Under the pieces are notes generated by a model that was not told the DNA's origin, did not search any database, and saw nothing but the letters and a program-made list of their open reading frames with translations. Of a stretch of DNA of 64,000 nucleotides, positions 45,365-56,349 are shown piece after piece (positions within the stretch are counted from its first letter, which is position 1; each line of letters starts with the position of its first letter). Position numbers and translations under genes: made by a program. Location: assembly GCA_007570785.1 (NCBI GenBank), contig ML660201.1, forward strand, positions 37,837,656 to 37,901,655. The letters run 5' to 3'. The stretch is from Antilocapra americana (Eukaryota > Chordata > Mammalia > Artiodactyla > Antilocapridae).

Positions 45365-45575
45365 TCTTCCTTGATGGCTCAGTGGTAAAGAATCCGCCTG
45401 CCAACGTAGGAGACTCAAGATTGATCCCTAGGATGGGAAGATCTCCTGGAGGAGGAAATGGCAACCCACTGCAGTATTCTTGCCTGGGAAATCCCATGGA
45501 CAGAGGAGCCTGGCGGACTACGGTCCAGGGTGTCACAAAAAGTTGGGCACAACTGAGTGACTGAGCATGAGCACG
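45365..45575 (+). mobile_element. Bov-tA SINE, sense
   Basis: CTTCCTTGATGGCTCAGTGG, AATCCGCCTGCCAACGTAGG, TTGATCCCTAGGATGGGAA, GGCAACCCACTGCAGTATTC, AACTGAGTGACTGAGCATGA. Full length. Confidence 0.93.
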
Positions 45576-46654
45576 GATATTTTTATGATCAGTGGTTCAT
45601 TTTTAATACAATCTTGATTTTAGCTGGGTTTGGTCTGTAAGGATTTCCAGTTCCTGCTAAGTTATATAACTGTGGCATAGGGCATGGATGAAGATTCTTT
45701 TCCCTTTAAAAAAGTAGTTGAACAGATTTCCTAGCATTAATCATGCCCAAATTGCATGTAGGTCCACAGTACTCTCTGTGAAATAATACTTTGTAACTCT
45801 TGGTTTTCACATCTGGCTTAATTTTCCAGCTCTTGACTTTGCCTGAGTATCATCTGCTCCCTAACCTCTTCAATGCTGGGACTCAAGAAAGTGATGGCTT
45901 CAAATTTACAGTTGTTAAATAGATTGTTAGTGACCAAAGAACCTATCAATCTTGCTGACCAGAATTATATTTAACAAAGAAGACAGCTAATTACTGGGCT
46001 GTTTTGTTGATGGTTATTTTAATTGCATGGATGGCCCTTCTTGGCTTGGAGAGCCGTTAGGCAGGAGAGGCAGGAGACAAGCCATCGTGGCAAAGTGTTG
46101 CTGAGGTGGGAAATTGGACTCCAGAGGGCAATTCGTCAGTTTGCTTAAGAGGTTCAAAGCTTACTCTGCTGTGAGCAAACACCACTGCCTGTTTGGCTGT
46201 GTCCCTCCCAATGATGTAAAATCTGTTAATTCCAGTCTTACCATTCTTCAACTTGCAAATTATGAGGTCATTATTTAGAACTGCCTGCGGCAATTCAAGT
46301 GTCCCAGAAGATATGAACCTGGCTCACTCAGTTTATGGATGGGACTATAATTTCACATCAAATCATTGTCAAGTGACATGTGTAGCTTCTAAGTTTACTT
46401 TTATCTTTTTCTCTCTAGTTTGGAAACTGTGTATTTTTCATATGTCTACTAAACAGCATTGCTCTTTAAATTAAATAGTCCCCTAAAAGGAATGTGTTCT
46501 AGTCAGGAAAGCCAGAGTGAATGTGATTTCTTGCTTCCCAGATAATTCAATACAGGGATTCTTTTCATGGGTCATTCTTCATGGATGTGTAAAATCATTT
46601 CATGTATGACATCCATGAATATCCAATTTGTAAGGACCCTTCTGTTTCACAAAA

Positions 46655-46845
46655 TGTTAGTCACTCAGTCATGTCTGACTCTTTGCAACCCCATGGACTA
46701 TAACCTCTGTCCATGGAATTCTAGGCAAGAATACTGGAGTGGGTAGCTATTCCCTTCTCTAGGGTATCATTCTGACCCAGAGATTGAAGCTGGGTCTCCC
46801 CAATTGCAGGTAGGTTCTTTACCATCTGAGCCACCAGAGAAGCCC
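46655..46845 (-). mobile_element. Bov-tA SINE, antisense
   Basis: TTAGTCACTCAGTCATGTCT, TTTGCAACCCCATGGACTAT, GCAAGAATACTGGAGTGGG, CTGACCCAGAGATTGAAGC, CATCTGAGCCACCAGAGAAG. A small internal deletion removes the CCAGGCTCCTC block. Confidence 0.92.
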
Positions 46846-47047
46846 TTGGTTTCATAAGGCAAGGCACAAATGCCTATCCATATGCTCCTGGCCATCAGAG
46901 AGATAACTCAGATGGAAAGCTTGCTGCTGGGTGACAGACATGGAAAGGCTTGATAGATCAATATGAGGGGAACACAGAGACTCAATTCCATGCCTGCCAT
47001 CTAGCAAGATGTAGTCTAGCAAGGTGTGCTGTGGTTTCCTGATCTGA

Positions 47048-47240
47048 AAGTATTACTCGATCAGTCATGTATGACTCTTTGTGATCCCATGGGCTTCTCT
47101 GTTCCCTTAATTCTCTGGGCAAGAATACTAAAGTGGATAGCCATTCCCTTCTCCAGGGGGTCTTTCCTGACCCAGGGATGGAATCTAGGTCTCCCCCATT
47201 GCAGGCAGATTTTTTACTGTCTGAGCCACCAAGGAACCCC
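47048..47240 (-). mobile_element. Bov-tA SINE, antisense
   Basis: GTATTACTCGATCAGTCATG, TCTTTGTGATCCCATGGG, GCAAGAATACTAAAGTGG, GACCCAGGGATGGAATCTAG, GTCTGAGCCACCAAGGAACC. Same orientation as the copy 200 bp to its left. Confidence 0.9.
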
Positions 47241-47244
47241 TTCC

Positions 47245-50200
47245 TGGCCTGAAGGAATTAGCTAACATTTATTCACCCACCATGGAATTCTTATGATCTA
47301 GACCCTGTAAGACTGTTGGCTCCTCTGTGATGTTGGAGTGATGATGAACATCTTGGAAGGACCATCCATTTCACGTCTATAGCTCACCATGCTGCTTACT
47401 CATTTGTCCTCTTCCATCTAGAACAATCCTTAGGTTGGAGTCTAGTCCACTAGACAGTCACTGTCTTTGCCAACTTTCCTCTGCCCTCATGCAGAATGTA
47501 CCTCCTCTTTTTCTGCATCGTACATCTTATGGCGTCTGTGACTGTGTCCAGGTAAACTCCCACGGGTGGAGGTCATACCAGGTTCCTATTCGTTTCCCTG
47601 GTTCTTGACATTTCCACTACCACAGAGTTGGCCCTTGACCCCTACTGGGCAGCTGGAAGGTTGGATTAATAGTCTTCAACTCATAGATGTTGAGATTTCT
47701 GGGAAGTGTGTAAGTCCCTGGAGGGGTTGGCATGTGTCACACCAGTTTGGGAACTTACCCTTGAAGAGTGCATTGCCTTCATTCTCTCAGCTTACGTTGA
47801 AGGAATGCTGAGTGTGTGTTTGTGTAATTACATCAAAATGGATGGCAATCACCTAATGCGGGGTGCAGGAGCAAGTTACCTTAGACCATCACTTCCCAAA
47901 GTGATATTTTCAGCAGTGAAGCAGAGGAGGGAAAGTGAAGAAAAGTCTGTGGTAAATAACCTTATAAAATGCACAGCAAAAAAAAAAAAAAGCACAGCTA
48001 GACAAAATTAAATATGATTCTTAATTGCAGAAATTCTCACACCTTAAGATTCTTCCTGAAACTTTAAAAAGAGATAAAATAAGCAGCATTTCCAAGAGTC
48101 CTCTGAACCGTGATATTTCTTTTTCTCTTTCTCTTTCTTCCACCCTCCCTCCCTTCCTTCCAGTTGTGTGGTAATAGGGTTTCAAAGATCATCTTTGGGA
48201 ACTGCTGATTTAGACTGCTAGGATTCATTAACTGGTTTGGCTGATTTCACAGTAGTAAAGAGAAAGATTGAACTGGTTCTCATTTTGTATATGAAACAAT
48301 CATTTTCCTTGTGAAATTAACAAATGAACAAATGAACTTCAGAACAGGAGATGAAGTGAGGCAGCCTTGGTTGTTTGGGGACCCTCGGCCAGCCTCCCCT
48401 TGAGCTCCTCCAGTGAAGTAGGAGGCTCATGGGTGGCCATTCTATCCCAATGGTTGACTCTCTGTTCAATCCAAGAGAGTCCCAGGGTGATTCCCAGGAC
48501 TGTACTAAAGGCAATCCTAGCTTGATGAATAGGAAAAGTGGAGAACCAGCCTTGGAAATCACTAAAAACTCAGGTTTAATTCCCATCATGGAGTCCCCAC
48601 AAGGAAATCATCTGCTTGGACCAAATGAAGCTTTCAGAAGCCCTATTAGTCTGCCCCCTCTCAAAAACGAAGTTAATTTTGTGCTTGGAAATAGTGAAAT
48701 TGCTGATGGATCAGGGTGGGCTCTTTGGTATTTAATATTGTTTCCATCTCTGTGCCTTGTGACAATCCCGTTGATTAGCTGTAATGTGGTATTTTGAGCA
48801 CTGTTTACATATTAATTATTTTTTAATAACCCCTTCATCGAAAGCCTAAAGCTTTGCCTAAGATTCTAATGAAAATGCTCATATGAAAGAGAGGGATGAT
48901 ATTAAACAGACACTAATAAACCCTCTGAAGAAAATTCAACACAATATCTCTGACAAAAGAAAGGAAGGCCAGAAAGAACAGTACATGTTTCCACGCAATG
49001 TGCGTTCTCTCATTAGGATTTTACGTTCATTACTGCACCGTCGCTGCAAATTATTCTCAGTTATGTATGCGCTTATGAACCCATAAAGAATTAGTGTCTT
49101 CTTAATGAGCACCAAAGAATATATGCATTAAAAATCCTTTAACCCTTATGTTAAAGAGAAGTCATTTGTTAGCAATTATGGCTTGGGATTAGAAAGTACT
49201 TCTCCTCAGAAGCATTCAAAGCACATTTCGGCATCTTCTCTTACCTGACCTTTTACCATCGCTTTGAGGAAAAGCAGGGCCAAAGCTGTCATTTTTTATG
49301 TAGGGGAACAGGTTTTTCTGGTGAGTGAAAATGGCTTGGCCGTGGTTGCCCATTGTGTCAGGGGCTGCAGTGAGGGCTTCACTCCCATGGTGTAATTCGA
49401 GGCTCTGCAGAGTCTTCATGGAGTCAGAATGGTTTTCCTACGGGCCTGTGGCACACGTACTAGAGTTATCACCACTGGACATTCATGAATTGTCTCTCTA
49501 GACATCCAGTTAAGACAGGTCCTCGGGAAGGAGCTCGCATTATCATCAGAACCTTTGCACCAGCTGAGGTTGGATGGATATACAGGCCATGCGCACTGGG
49601 TAACCTGCACTGGCTGTTGATTTCCTGGCATCTGGTCCCATTGTGACTGGCCAGTGCTCACATAACGTCAAACGTTTCTGAACATCATTCCAAGCAGTAG
49701 GGACACATTAAGGCAAAGGGAGCAGGATGAGAAACACAAACGCTGAGTCCTCTAAAGGCTCATACTGAGCTGGCCAGACCACTGATCGTATAGACTAGGA
49801 CTCAGTCCATCCCAGTGATATTTACCCAGGTTTCTGGAGGAAAATAAATAAATATGGGCAATGTTTTTTTTTCCTAGGGTAGAACTGGTATTTTTTGTTT
49901 GTTTGTTTTGTTTTTGTTTGTTTTAAAAAAGTCTTGATCTTTTCTTCCACATTTTTCAGGGCACAGTGAGTATATACCATTAAATAATACATATCCCTTA
50001 TAATTTTGAAAATGGAATGAATATGAGAGTGGTTATTGCAGTTCATTTGCCTCATTTCTTTTTTTTTTTTTGCCTTCAGCTTAGCCCTTTTAACTGTTGT
50101 GTATTCCTAAAACGAAATCACTAAGCTTCAGTTTCACAGGCAGCAAAGAGCATGCATGGACATACTTTTCTCCTTGTTGAAAAAAAGGTTCACATTCTTT

Positions 50201-51300
50201 TTAAAAAGGTGGCTCTCCATATGTGCTGTGTATAGTCATTTATGAATTAATTGATTAGCCTGGAATACATAGTCACTTGGCTAAGGTAGATATTTGAGTG
50301 CTGTGGATTTCCAAATCTGAGTTACTGGGTCTGAATTTATAAAGAGGCAACTAGTTAAAGAAAGCAGACTCCTTTCTTTGTTCTCACGGATTGCTCTAAT
50401 GGCAGCAGAATCCTTGAAATCCTCAGGGAACAAACTGGGGACAAAAGTTAGAAAGCACTCCTGGCTTATTTTCTAAGCTCTGAGTGGACCTAAGAAGAAA
50501 GGCTGAATTTAATCAAAAAAGATTTTATTGATGAAGGTATCTCTCCTTCAGGCTACACTTTGGCCTCTGCATACTAATAAAACCATCTCATTTCTCAGAA
50601 GTAGCCCTCTGCATACAATCCAGGGGAGCCCATGGACAGGAATACATCTTGGGGACAGGGACACGAAGACAATCAATCAGAAGTTGGCAAGGTCCCCCAG
50701 CATCCCTTGCTGAGTTCAGATATGCTTGCCTCTGTCTGGGATGGCTGATTGTTCATTCTTGGGCCATCATCTGAATGTCTCTGGATTCCTGAGTGCATAC
50801 AGGTGGCGCGGCTGGAGCTGGCTGCCTCCTCTGCTGCCGGAACCCTGTGAGATTGCTCTCTGCTATTTTACTTCCATGTTATCTGCACACGTGGTACTTT
50901 TAGTGCCCAGCTATGAAGATGAGCAATCTGGAGCTACGAGTTTTTATGAGCACTAATTAGTACCCTGTATGTACCCTTTTAATCTGTTATTATAATAGGA
51001 TGGCATGATGTGCCATATTCTTTTCTTTTTTCTTTTTTTTGGTTTCCTTGCTGCTGCAGCCAGAGGGAGCTATATTTTGCACTTTCTCATTGCACCTATG
51101 TGCCTGAAGAATATTAATAAAGAGGAGTTAAAAAGGGCAGGCTATGTTCTGAAACTTTCCAGTGCTCCGCCTTAACTCTGAAGTTCACCTCGTCTTCTCA
51201 GAGCTGTGAAAGAAAGCTCTTGTCCCAGAGATGAGGCTCAGACTCCAGTGCAAGGAGTCAGGCCATGGAAAAAGTCCCTCGGCTACTGTTCTTTCTCTCA
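47245..51300. other. Apparently unique intronic DNA
   Basis: About 4 kb, the largest repeat-poor block here. I see no exon or RNA gene. Inside are an A-run near 47979-47991, a pyrimidine tract at 48115-48165, a (GTTT)n-like tract at about 49896-49923 and a T-run at 50059-50070. 48880-49090 and 50740-51170 keep several CpGs and look non-repetitive. Confidence 0.5.
48115..48165. repeat. Polypyrimidine tract
   Basis: CTTT/CCTT/CCCT units make about 50 nearly pure pyrimidines on the plus strand. Confidence 0.85.
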
Positions 51301-51304
51301 TCAT

Positions 51305-51843
51305 TATTTTTTAATTTATTTATTTATTTTCATTGGAGGCTAATTACTTTACAGTATTGTGGTGGTTTTTGCCATACGCTGGCATGAATCAGCCACGGGT
51401 GTACATGTGTCCCCCATCCTGAACCCCCTTCCACCTCCCTCCTCATCCCATCCCTCTAGGTTGTCCCAGTGCACCGGCTGTGAGTACCCTGTTTCATGCA
51501 TTGAACTTGGACTGGTCATCTATTTCACATATGTTAATACACATTTCAGTGCTATTCTCTCAAATCATCCCACCCTCGCCTTCTCCCACAGAGTCCAGAA
51601 GTCTGTTCTTTATATCTGTGTCTCTTGCTATTACACATATAGGACTGAAAACATATGGATTATCTTTACCATCTTTCTAAATTCCATGTATATGCATTAG
51701 TATACTATATTGGTGTTTTTCTTTCTGACTTGCTTCACTCTGTATAATGGGCTCCAGTTTCATCCACCTCATTAGAACACTAGGTTCAAATGTGTTCTTC
51801 TTAATAGCTGAGTAATATTCCATTGTGTATATGTACCACAGCG
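51305..51843 (-). mobile_element. 5'-truncated ruminant L1 3' end, antisense
   Basis: Begins with a T/A-rich tail complement (TTTTTTAATTTATTTATTTA), then CATTGGAGGCTAATTACTTT, GGCATGAATCAGCCACGGGT, CAACCCCC-type 3'UTR sequence, CTGTATAATGGGCTCCAGTT and GAGTAATATTCCATTGTGTA, and stops abruptly at TACCACA (51843). Low divergence from the copy at 33010-33687 in shared segments implies a young element. No clear target duplication. Confidence 0.88.
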
Positions 51844-51949
51844 GAGGCTAGCAGGGAAGGGGCAAGGGTGATGGTCCCCATGCTATGTGGAAAATGAAAA
51901 GGCTGGAATATGAAATTGGGGATCTTCAACTTCATACCTGGACATCCTT

Positions 51950-52190
51950 GGACAGTTGCTCTCCTTTCCTTTGTTTTCTCTCTTTTCTTCCATTCCTGTA
52001 CTGTCCCCCTCCTTCTTATTCTGTCTCTCTGTCATTTACTCAACCAGCCAGAAGTTTCCTAGTTGCGGAGCTCCACTAGGATGTGAATTCTATAAGGTCG
52101 GGGCCCCTTCTTTCTCTTCTTTGGAAACCCTACAGCAGAGTTTCTGGCAAGAGGTTAATGCTCCATAAATGTATATTTACTTAGTGAAAG
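51950..52190 (+). repeat. L2-like 3' fragment
   Basis: GGATGTGAATTCTATAAGGT, CGGGGCCCCTTCTTTCTC, CTACAGCAGAGTTTCTGGCA, AATGCTCCATAAATGTATA is in L2 3' order. Confidence 0.45.
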
Positions 52191-52197
52191 AGTCTTA

Positions 52198-52315
52198 CTT
52201 CCTGATCTGTAAACCAAGGATCCAACTGCCACCTCTACAGGGCTGTGGGGTGAATTGCTTGATGATACAATGCTCGCGAAGGGCCTGGTCAGTAGTTGGT
52301 CCTTAAATCATGTGT
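52198..52315 (+). repeat. MIR-like fragment
   Basis: TTCCTGATCTGTAAACCAAG, CCTCTACAGGGCTGTGGGGT, GAATTGCTTGATGATACAAT, GAAGGGCCTGGTCAGTAGTT follow the sense MIR 3' half. Confidence 0.5.
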
Positions 52316-52989
52316 GCGAGGTTCCTTGGTTCCTCTGAGCCCTGTAAGCTGAGATGCTCAGGTGAATTTGTTTTTCCCCACTTCAGGAAAGAGAGAGTTT
52401 CCAAGCCGTCGTGTACAATGGGGGTGTGGGGTGCCTTGCTTCTGTTGCTCTCCTCATGTAGCAGAAAATATCAAGTGTAACCACAGAGCTAAAGGATGCT
52501 GATGTTCAGAGGTAGAAAAAGCTGCCTCTGAACCTCCATATTAGAGGATTATTGCCCACTAGAGAGCTCCCCTCAAATGTTCATCCCACAACCCTCCTGT
52601 CCTTTACAATTCAGAATGCCTGACAATGCCTTCTCTTGGGCTCTGAGTTCTGAAATCTTCAAGCCAAATTAGACAATGTCTTCTTGGCCAAGACCCGCCT
52701 CGGCTGCTTTTACCCATCCTGAATGTGTGGGAGTTCTTAAAAGCCATCACAGGGCCCTGGCACATCCTTGTAACTCCCAGTAGAAAGCTGATTTCTTTGG
52801 GGAAACAGAGGCAGAGGTCTCATCCTTCTTGCATGCAGCTTCCATGGAGGAAAGTCTAAGAGAACCCCACCTGTTGGTAACACAGGCAGATGTACTTCAG
52901 GGACTGGAAAAGGCAGCATTCAAATAGAAAAGTTTTGCAAGGAGGGTACACTTAGAAGGCGAAACTGAATCTTAGAAAGAGCACAGCAC

Positions 52990-53205
52990 TCTGCTTCCCA
53001 GGCGGCGCTAGTGGTAAAGAATCCGCCTGCCAATGCAGGAGATGTAAGAGACGTGGGTTTGATCCCTGGATCAGGAAAATCCCCTGGAGTATAACCCACT
53101 CCAATATTCTTGCGTGGAGAATCCCATGGACAGAGTAGCCTGATGGGCTACAGTCCATGGGGTCCCAAAGAGTCAGACACATCTGAGGCGACCTAGCACA
53201 CACTC
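52990..53205 (+). mobile_element. Bov-tA SINE, sense
   Basis: CTGCTTCCCAGGCGGCGCTA, AATCCGCCTGCCAATGCAGG, GTTTGATCCCTGGATCAGGA, CCATGGACAGAGTAGCCTGA, CATCTGAGGCGACCTAGCAC. A small deletion removes GGAAGGCATGGCA. Confidence 0.93.
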
Positions 53206-53711
53206 TGCCAAGGCAGACAGATCCCATAGACGGCAGCTCTTGTTCTCCTTCCATTGTAGATGCTGAAAGAGCTTGGAGCAAGTCAAATTAGAGAGGCAGA
53301 TAGTTTAAAAGAAAAAATATAGCACTGTGTTCTTTGCTGCAAGCACTCGGGGTCTCTGTTCTGAGGGCATTTTTCTTCCTGAGGTTGCGGCCTTCTTCAG
53401 CCTCTCCTGAGTAGACGAGACATGTAGCAGGCTGCCCATGCACATTTCTTAGGCAGTGTTTATGCAGTTGAAGCTTAGCCTCAGCCATGACGGAGCTCTG
53501 GTTTTCAGCAGCTGAGCCCAAAGCTTGTCCTGTTTCTTCCCAGGGTTGGTATTAAATGTACTTCTGGCCCCTCTAAATGACTAATTGGTACGTTTCCTTA
53601 GGGGACATGAAGATGATAAGGGAAAGAAAGGTTAAATAAAGTCTTTACTAGGAAATATTTTAAAAATTTAGCAAGTATATTTTAGTATCTCATTTTGTTG
53701 CTTTGTTTTTG

Positions 53712-53713
<2 letters not shown>

Positions 53714-53755
<42 letters not shown>
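53714..53755 (+). repeat. (GT)21 microsatellite
   Basis: A pure run of 42 bases, 21 GT units, with no interruptions, starting after TTGGG and ending at TTTACTG. The purity and length suggest it is polymorphic. Confidence 0.98.
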
Positions 53756-53757
<2 letters not shown>

Positions 53758-53759
53758 AC

Positions 53760-55845
53760 TGTTTTCTGAAATATAAAACCACAGGCAATAGATGACTTAG
53801 GATTTCTCGTCACCTTGAAATCACATTAATTACAGTTCTAAGCTGTTTTGAATATAGCCAAACGGAATCTTTTAATAGTATTTCAACACAAAGTACATAT
53901 CATCCCAAGGCCTGCACATTCCTGACCATTCAGGCTCAGTATTTCCCATCACATCCAGTAGCGACTTTTCCACAGTCTACTGGTAGCTGCAAGGTGTTGA
54001 CCTGTCCTGTTTTTCCCTGCCCGCTAACCATAAATTTCCCTACCATCCCCCAGCCAGACCCTTCTGCGAACCCCCAAAGTAAGAGGAAGAGATTTGGGGG
54101 TCGGTCACCATCTGTTTGGGGAAGTAGCTGTGTAGCTGATATTATGGTCCAGTATAACTAACTTCAGGGTTGTAGGAGGACTTCATTGAACTTTAATCAT
54201 GACCCAGTAAACCTCCAAGCCTCTAGTTTCTAACCATAATAAAATTGTTCCTAGGAAAGTTGAATGATCATCTCTTGCGAAGTATATTTATTGTGTTTGT
54301 ATCCAGTTGTGTGCTGGTAATTGTTTAACAGCCATCTCTCAGGGAAAGTAAAATGTATGTGAATGTCTATATCTATATCCATCTCCATCCATATGTTCAA
54401 GTTTAGCTCAAGTTTGTCTGATACAAAGTAGGTACAGCGCACAATTTGATTCTCACAGAATGTGTTTGTGATGTTGCCTGAACTCTTGTGTTTGTCCTCA
54501 GCCTCTGGTTGCAGTTCAGCTTGAGAAATCCAGATGAGGACTGTTGCTGAGTCACTATCCAATTCAACAAAGTTGCTAACATCATTGACAAACAAGTGTG
54601 TTCCGGACATGGATGTTAGGTGATATTTTGGTTACATTAACACCTAAGACAAAAATGAAACAATGAAGATAGATACCGAAACCTTACTCATACATCAATA
54701 ACAGGAGTGACATTTTGCTGAATGAGATATGTTTAAGATACTGGGAGAATATTTTCTCAATGTGTTGTGCTATTCACAGTGTAACAGCTAAAGACACATG
54801 TTTTTTAATTTTAATCTGATTATTAATATTTTGTCTATCACTTCCTCAAGGCTAGATAAGCACCAAGTCAATAACTATATAATGTCTTCCAATCACAATG
54901 GCTGATTCCAAACTACAAATTTGATATTACTGCACAAAGTTTAAAAGAGGCGCGATATTACAGCATTTCCATGTACAGATACAATAGATATAAATAACCT
55001 AAGAGCATAGGTAATGGAAAATGTAGTGAAATAATTAAGAAGTAAGAAATTTCAATTATTATCTTTGTTTTATTATTTAGCTGTGTTATAAAATTTGATT
55101 TGTAATGATCGTTTAAACAACTAACTTGCAAAATTTCTCAAAATTCTATAAGCAGCTCTTTTAAGCCACCAGTTCAAACCAGTCCCAGCACATCACTGTA
55201 GCCTACTGAAGTAAATGACAAAATAAGCAAGAGACTCAGAAAGTTTGGGAAGAATAAAGCTGCTCTAGTAAGCATGCCCCCAAGAAAATAATTTCCACTG
55301 AAAACTTGATCATCACCCTCTCCTTCGAAGCACATCCGTGGCCAGTTTCAATTTCATTTTATCTTTTATGATCTCAGGAAATTTTGGATTGGCTTTAGAC
55401 TCATATTTTCAATGTTTGGGGATGATGCCTGTTTCTTTGGTGACATAAGACAACTAGGGCTGTGACAAGAAGGGAGGACCAAAGAGCCAAGATGTCAGGC
55501 ATTTCAAGGAAGCCAATTTTTGCGACAGCATCTGCCTCTCTCTTCACAGTATGGCTCGGTTTTCTAGATTTTCTTCCCCCCATCTATAGTTGTTCAGAGC
55601 ACCTAACCTCTCAGCACCTCCCTCCTCTCTCCTTCACAGTCTTCTGCAGAAATAGTTCGCTTTGTGGGAAGGTGAGAGTTATCTCTTCCCTTAACTGAGA
55701 TAGCATCTCTAAGGGGAGACTACACTCCATTGCCAAGTTTGGAGTTCTTCAGTAGGTACCAGCAGAGAAATTTCTAAGAAAAAACCTCAATTACTGGCTG
55801 CTCTGCTTATTAATAACAAATAATGTGCTATAGTAATCCCAGAGG
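53760..55845. other. Apparently unique AT-rich intronic DNA
   Basis: About 2.1 kb with no recognised repeat family or exon. The 54251-54610 and 54403-54591 minus frames overlap the same sequence in different frames and neither looks like a known protein. Confidence 0.5.
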
Positions 55846-55849
55846 CTTC

Positions 55850-56075
55850 CCATTTGGCTCAGTGGTAAAGAATCGTTAAACAACCTGTCAATGCAGGAGA
55901 CACAAGAGATTCAGGTTTGATCCCTGGGTCAGCAAGATCCCCTGGAGAAGGCAATGGCAACCCACTCCAGTATTCTTGCCTGGAGAATCCCATGGACAGA
56001 GGAGCCTGGCGGGCTGTACAGTTCTTGAGGTCGCAAAGAATCAGACACAACTTAGCGACAACTCACAGTGAAGAA
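55850..56075 (+). mobile_element. Bov-tA SINE, sense
   Basis: GGCTTCCCATTTGGCTCAGT, GGTAAAGAATCG with an 8-base insertion TTAAACAA, GTTTGATCCCTGGGTCAGCA, AATGGCAACCCACTCCAGTA, CAACTTAGCGACAACTC. Confidence 0.92.
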
Positions 56076-56164
56076 GATGGCTCATTGATCTAATCATGAA
56101 TGAATTCACTTAAATGTGCTTGAATTGCTTCTGTTCTTGCAATCATAACAACTAATGATCTGCA

Positions 56165-56345
56165 GGAGTTCCCTACGTGCCTGTTACTATCTGAAGATCT
56201 CATTTAGTCTCCACAGCACTGTCATTAGTAGGCATCACACTTCTCTCCATTTTATAAGAAAGGAAACTGAGGCAGGCAGAACTTGAGGATTTGCACAGGA
56301 TTACACATCTGCTATGCTCTGGGACCAAGATTCAAAATCGGGCAG
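56165..56345 (-). repeat. MIR ancient SINE, antisense
   Basis: CCCTACGTGCCTGTTACTAT, TCTCCACAGCACTGTCATTA, CATTTTATAAGAAAGGAAAC, TGAGGCAGGCAGAACTTGAG, GATTTGCACAGGATTACACA is the antisense MIR core with its conserved GGAAACTGAGGC. Confidence 0.62.
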
Positions 56346-56349
56346 TCTC

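Noticed and set aside
48429..48797. 122-codon plus frame with a hydrophobic C-terminal segment
   Set aside because: No recognised domain, no splice or promoter context, and overlapping frames on the other strand. I regard it as chance.
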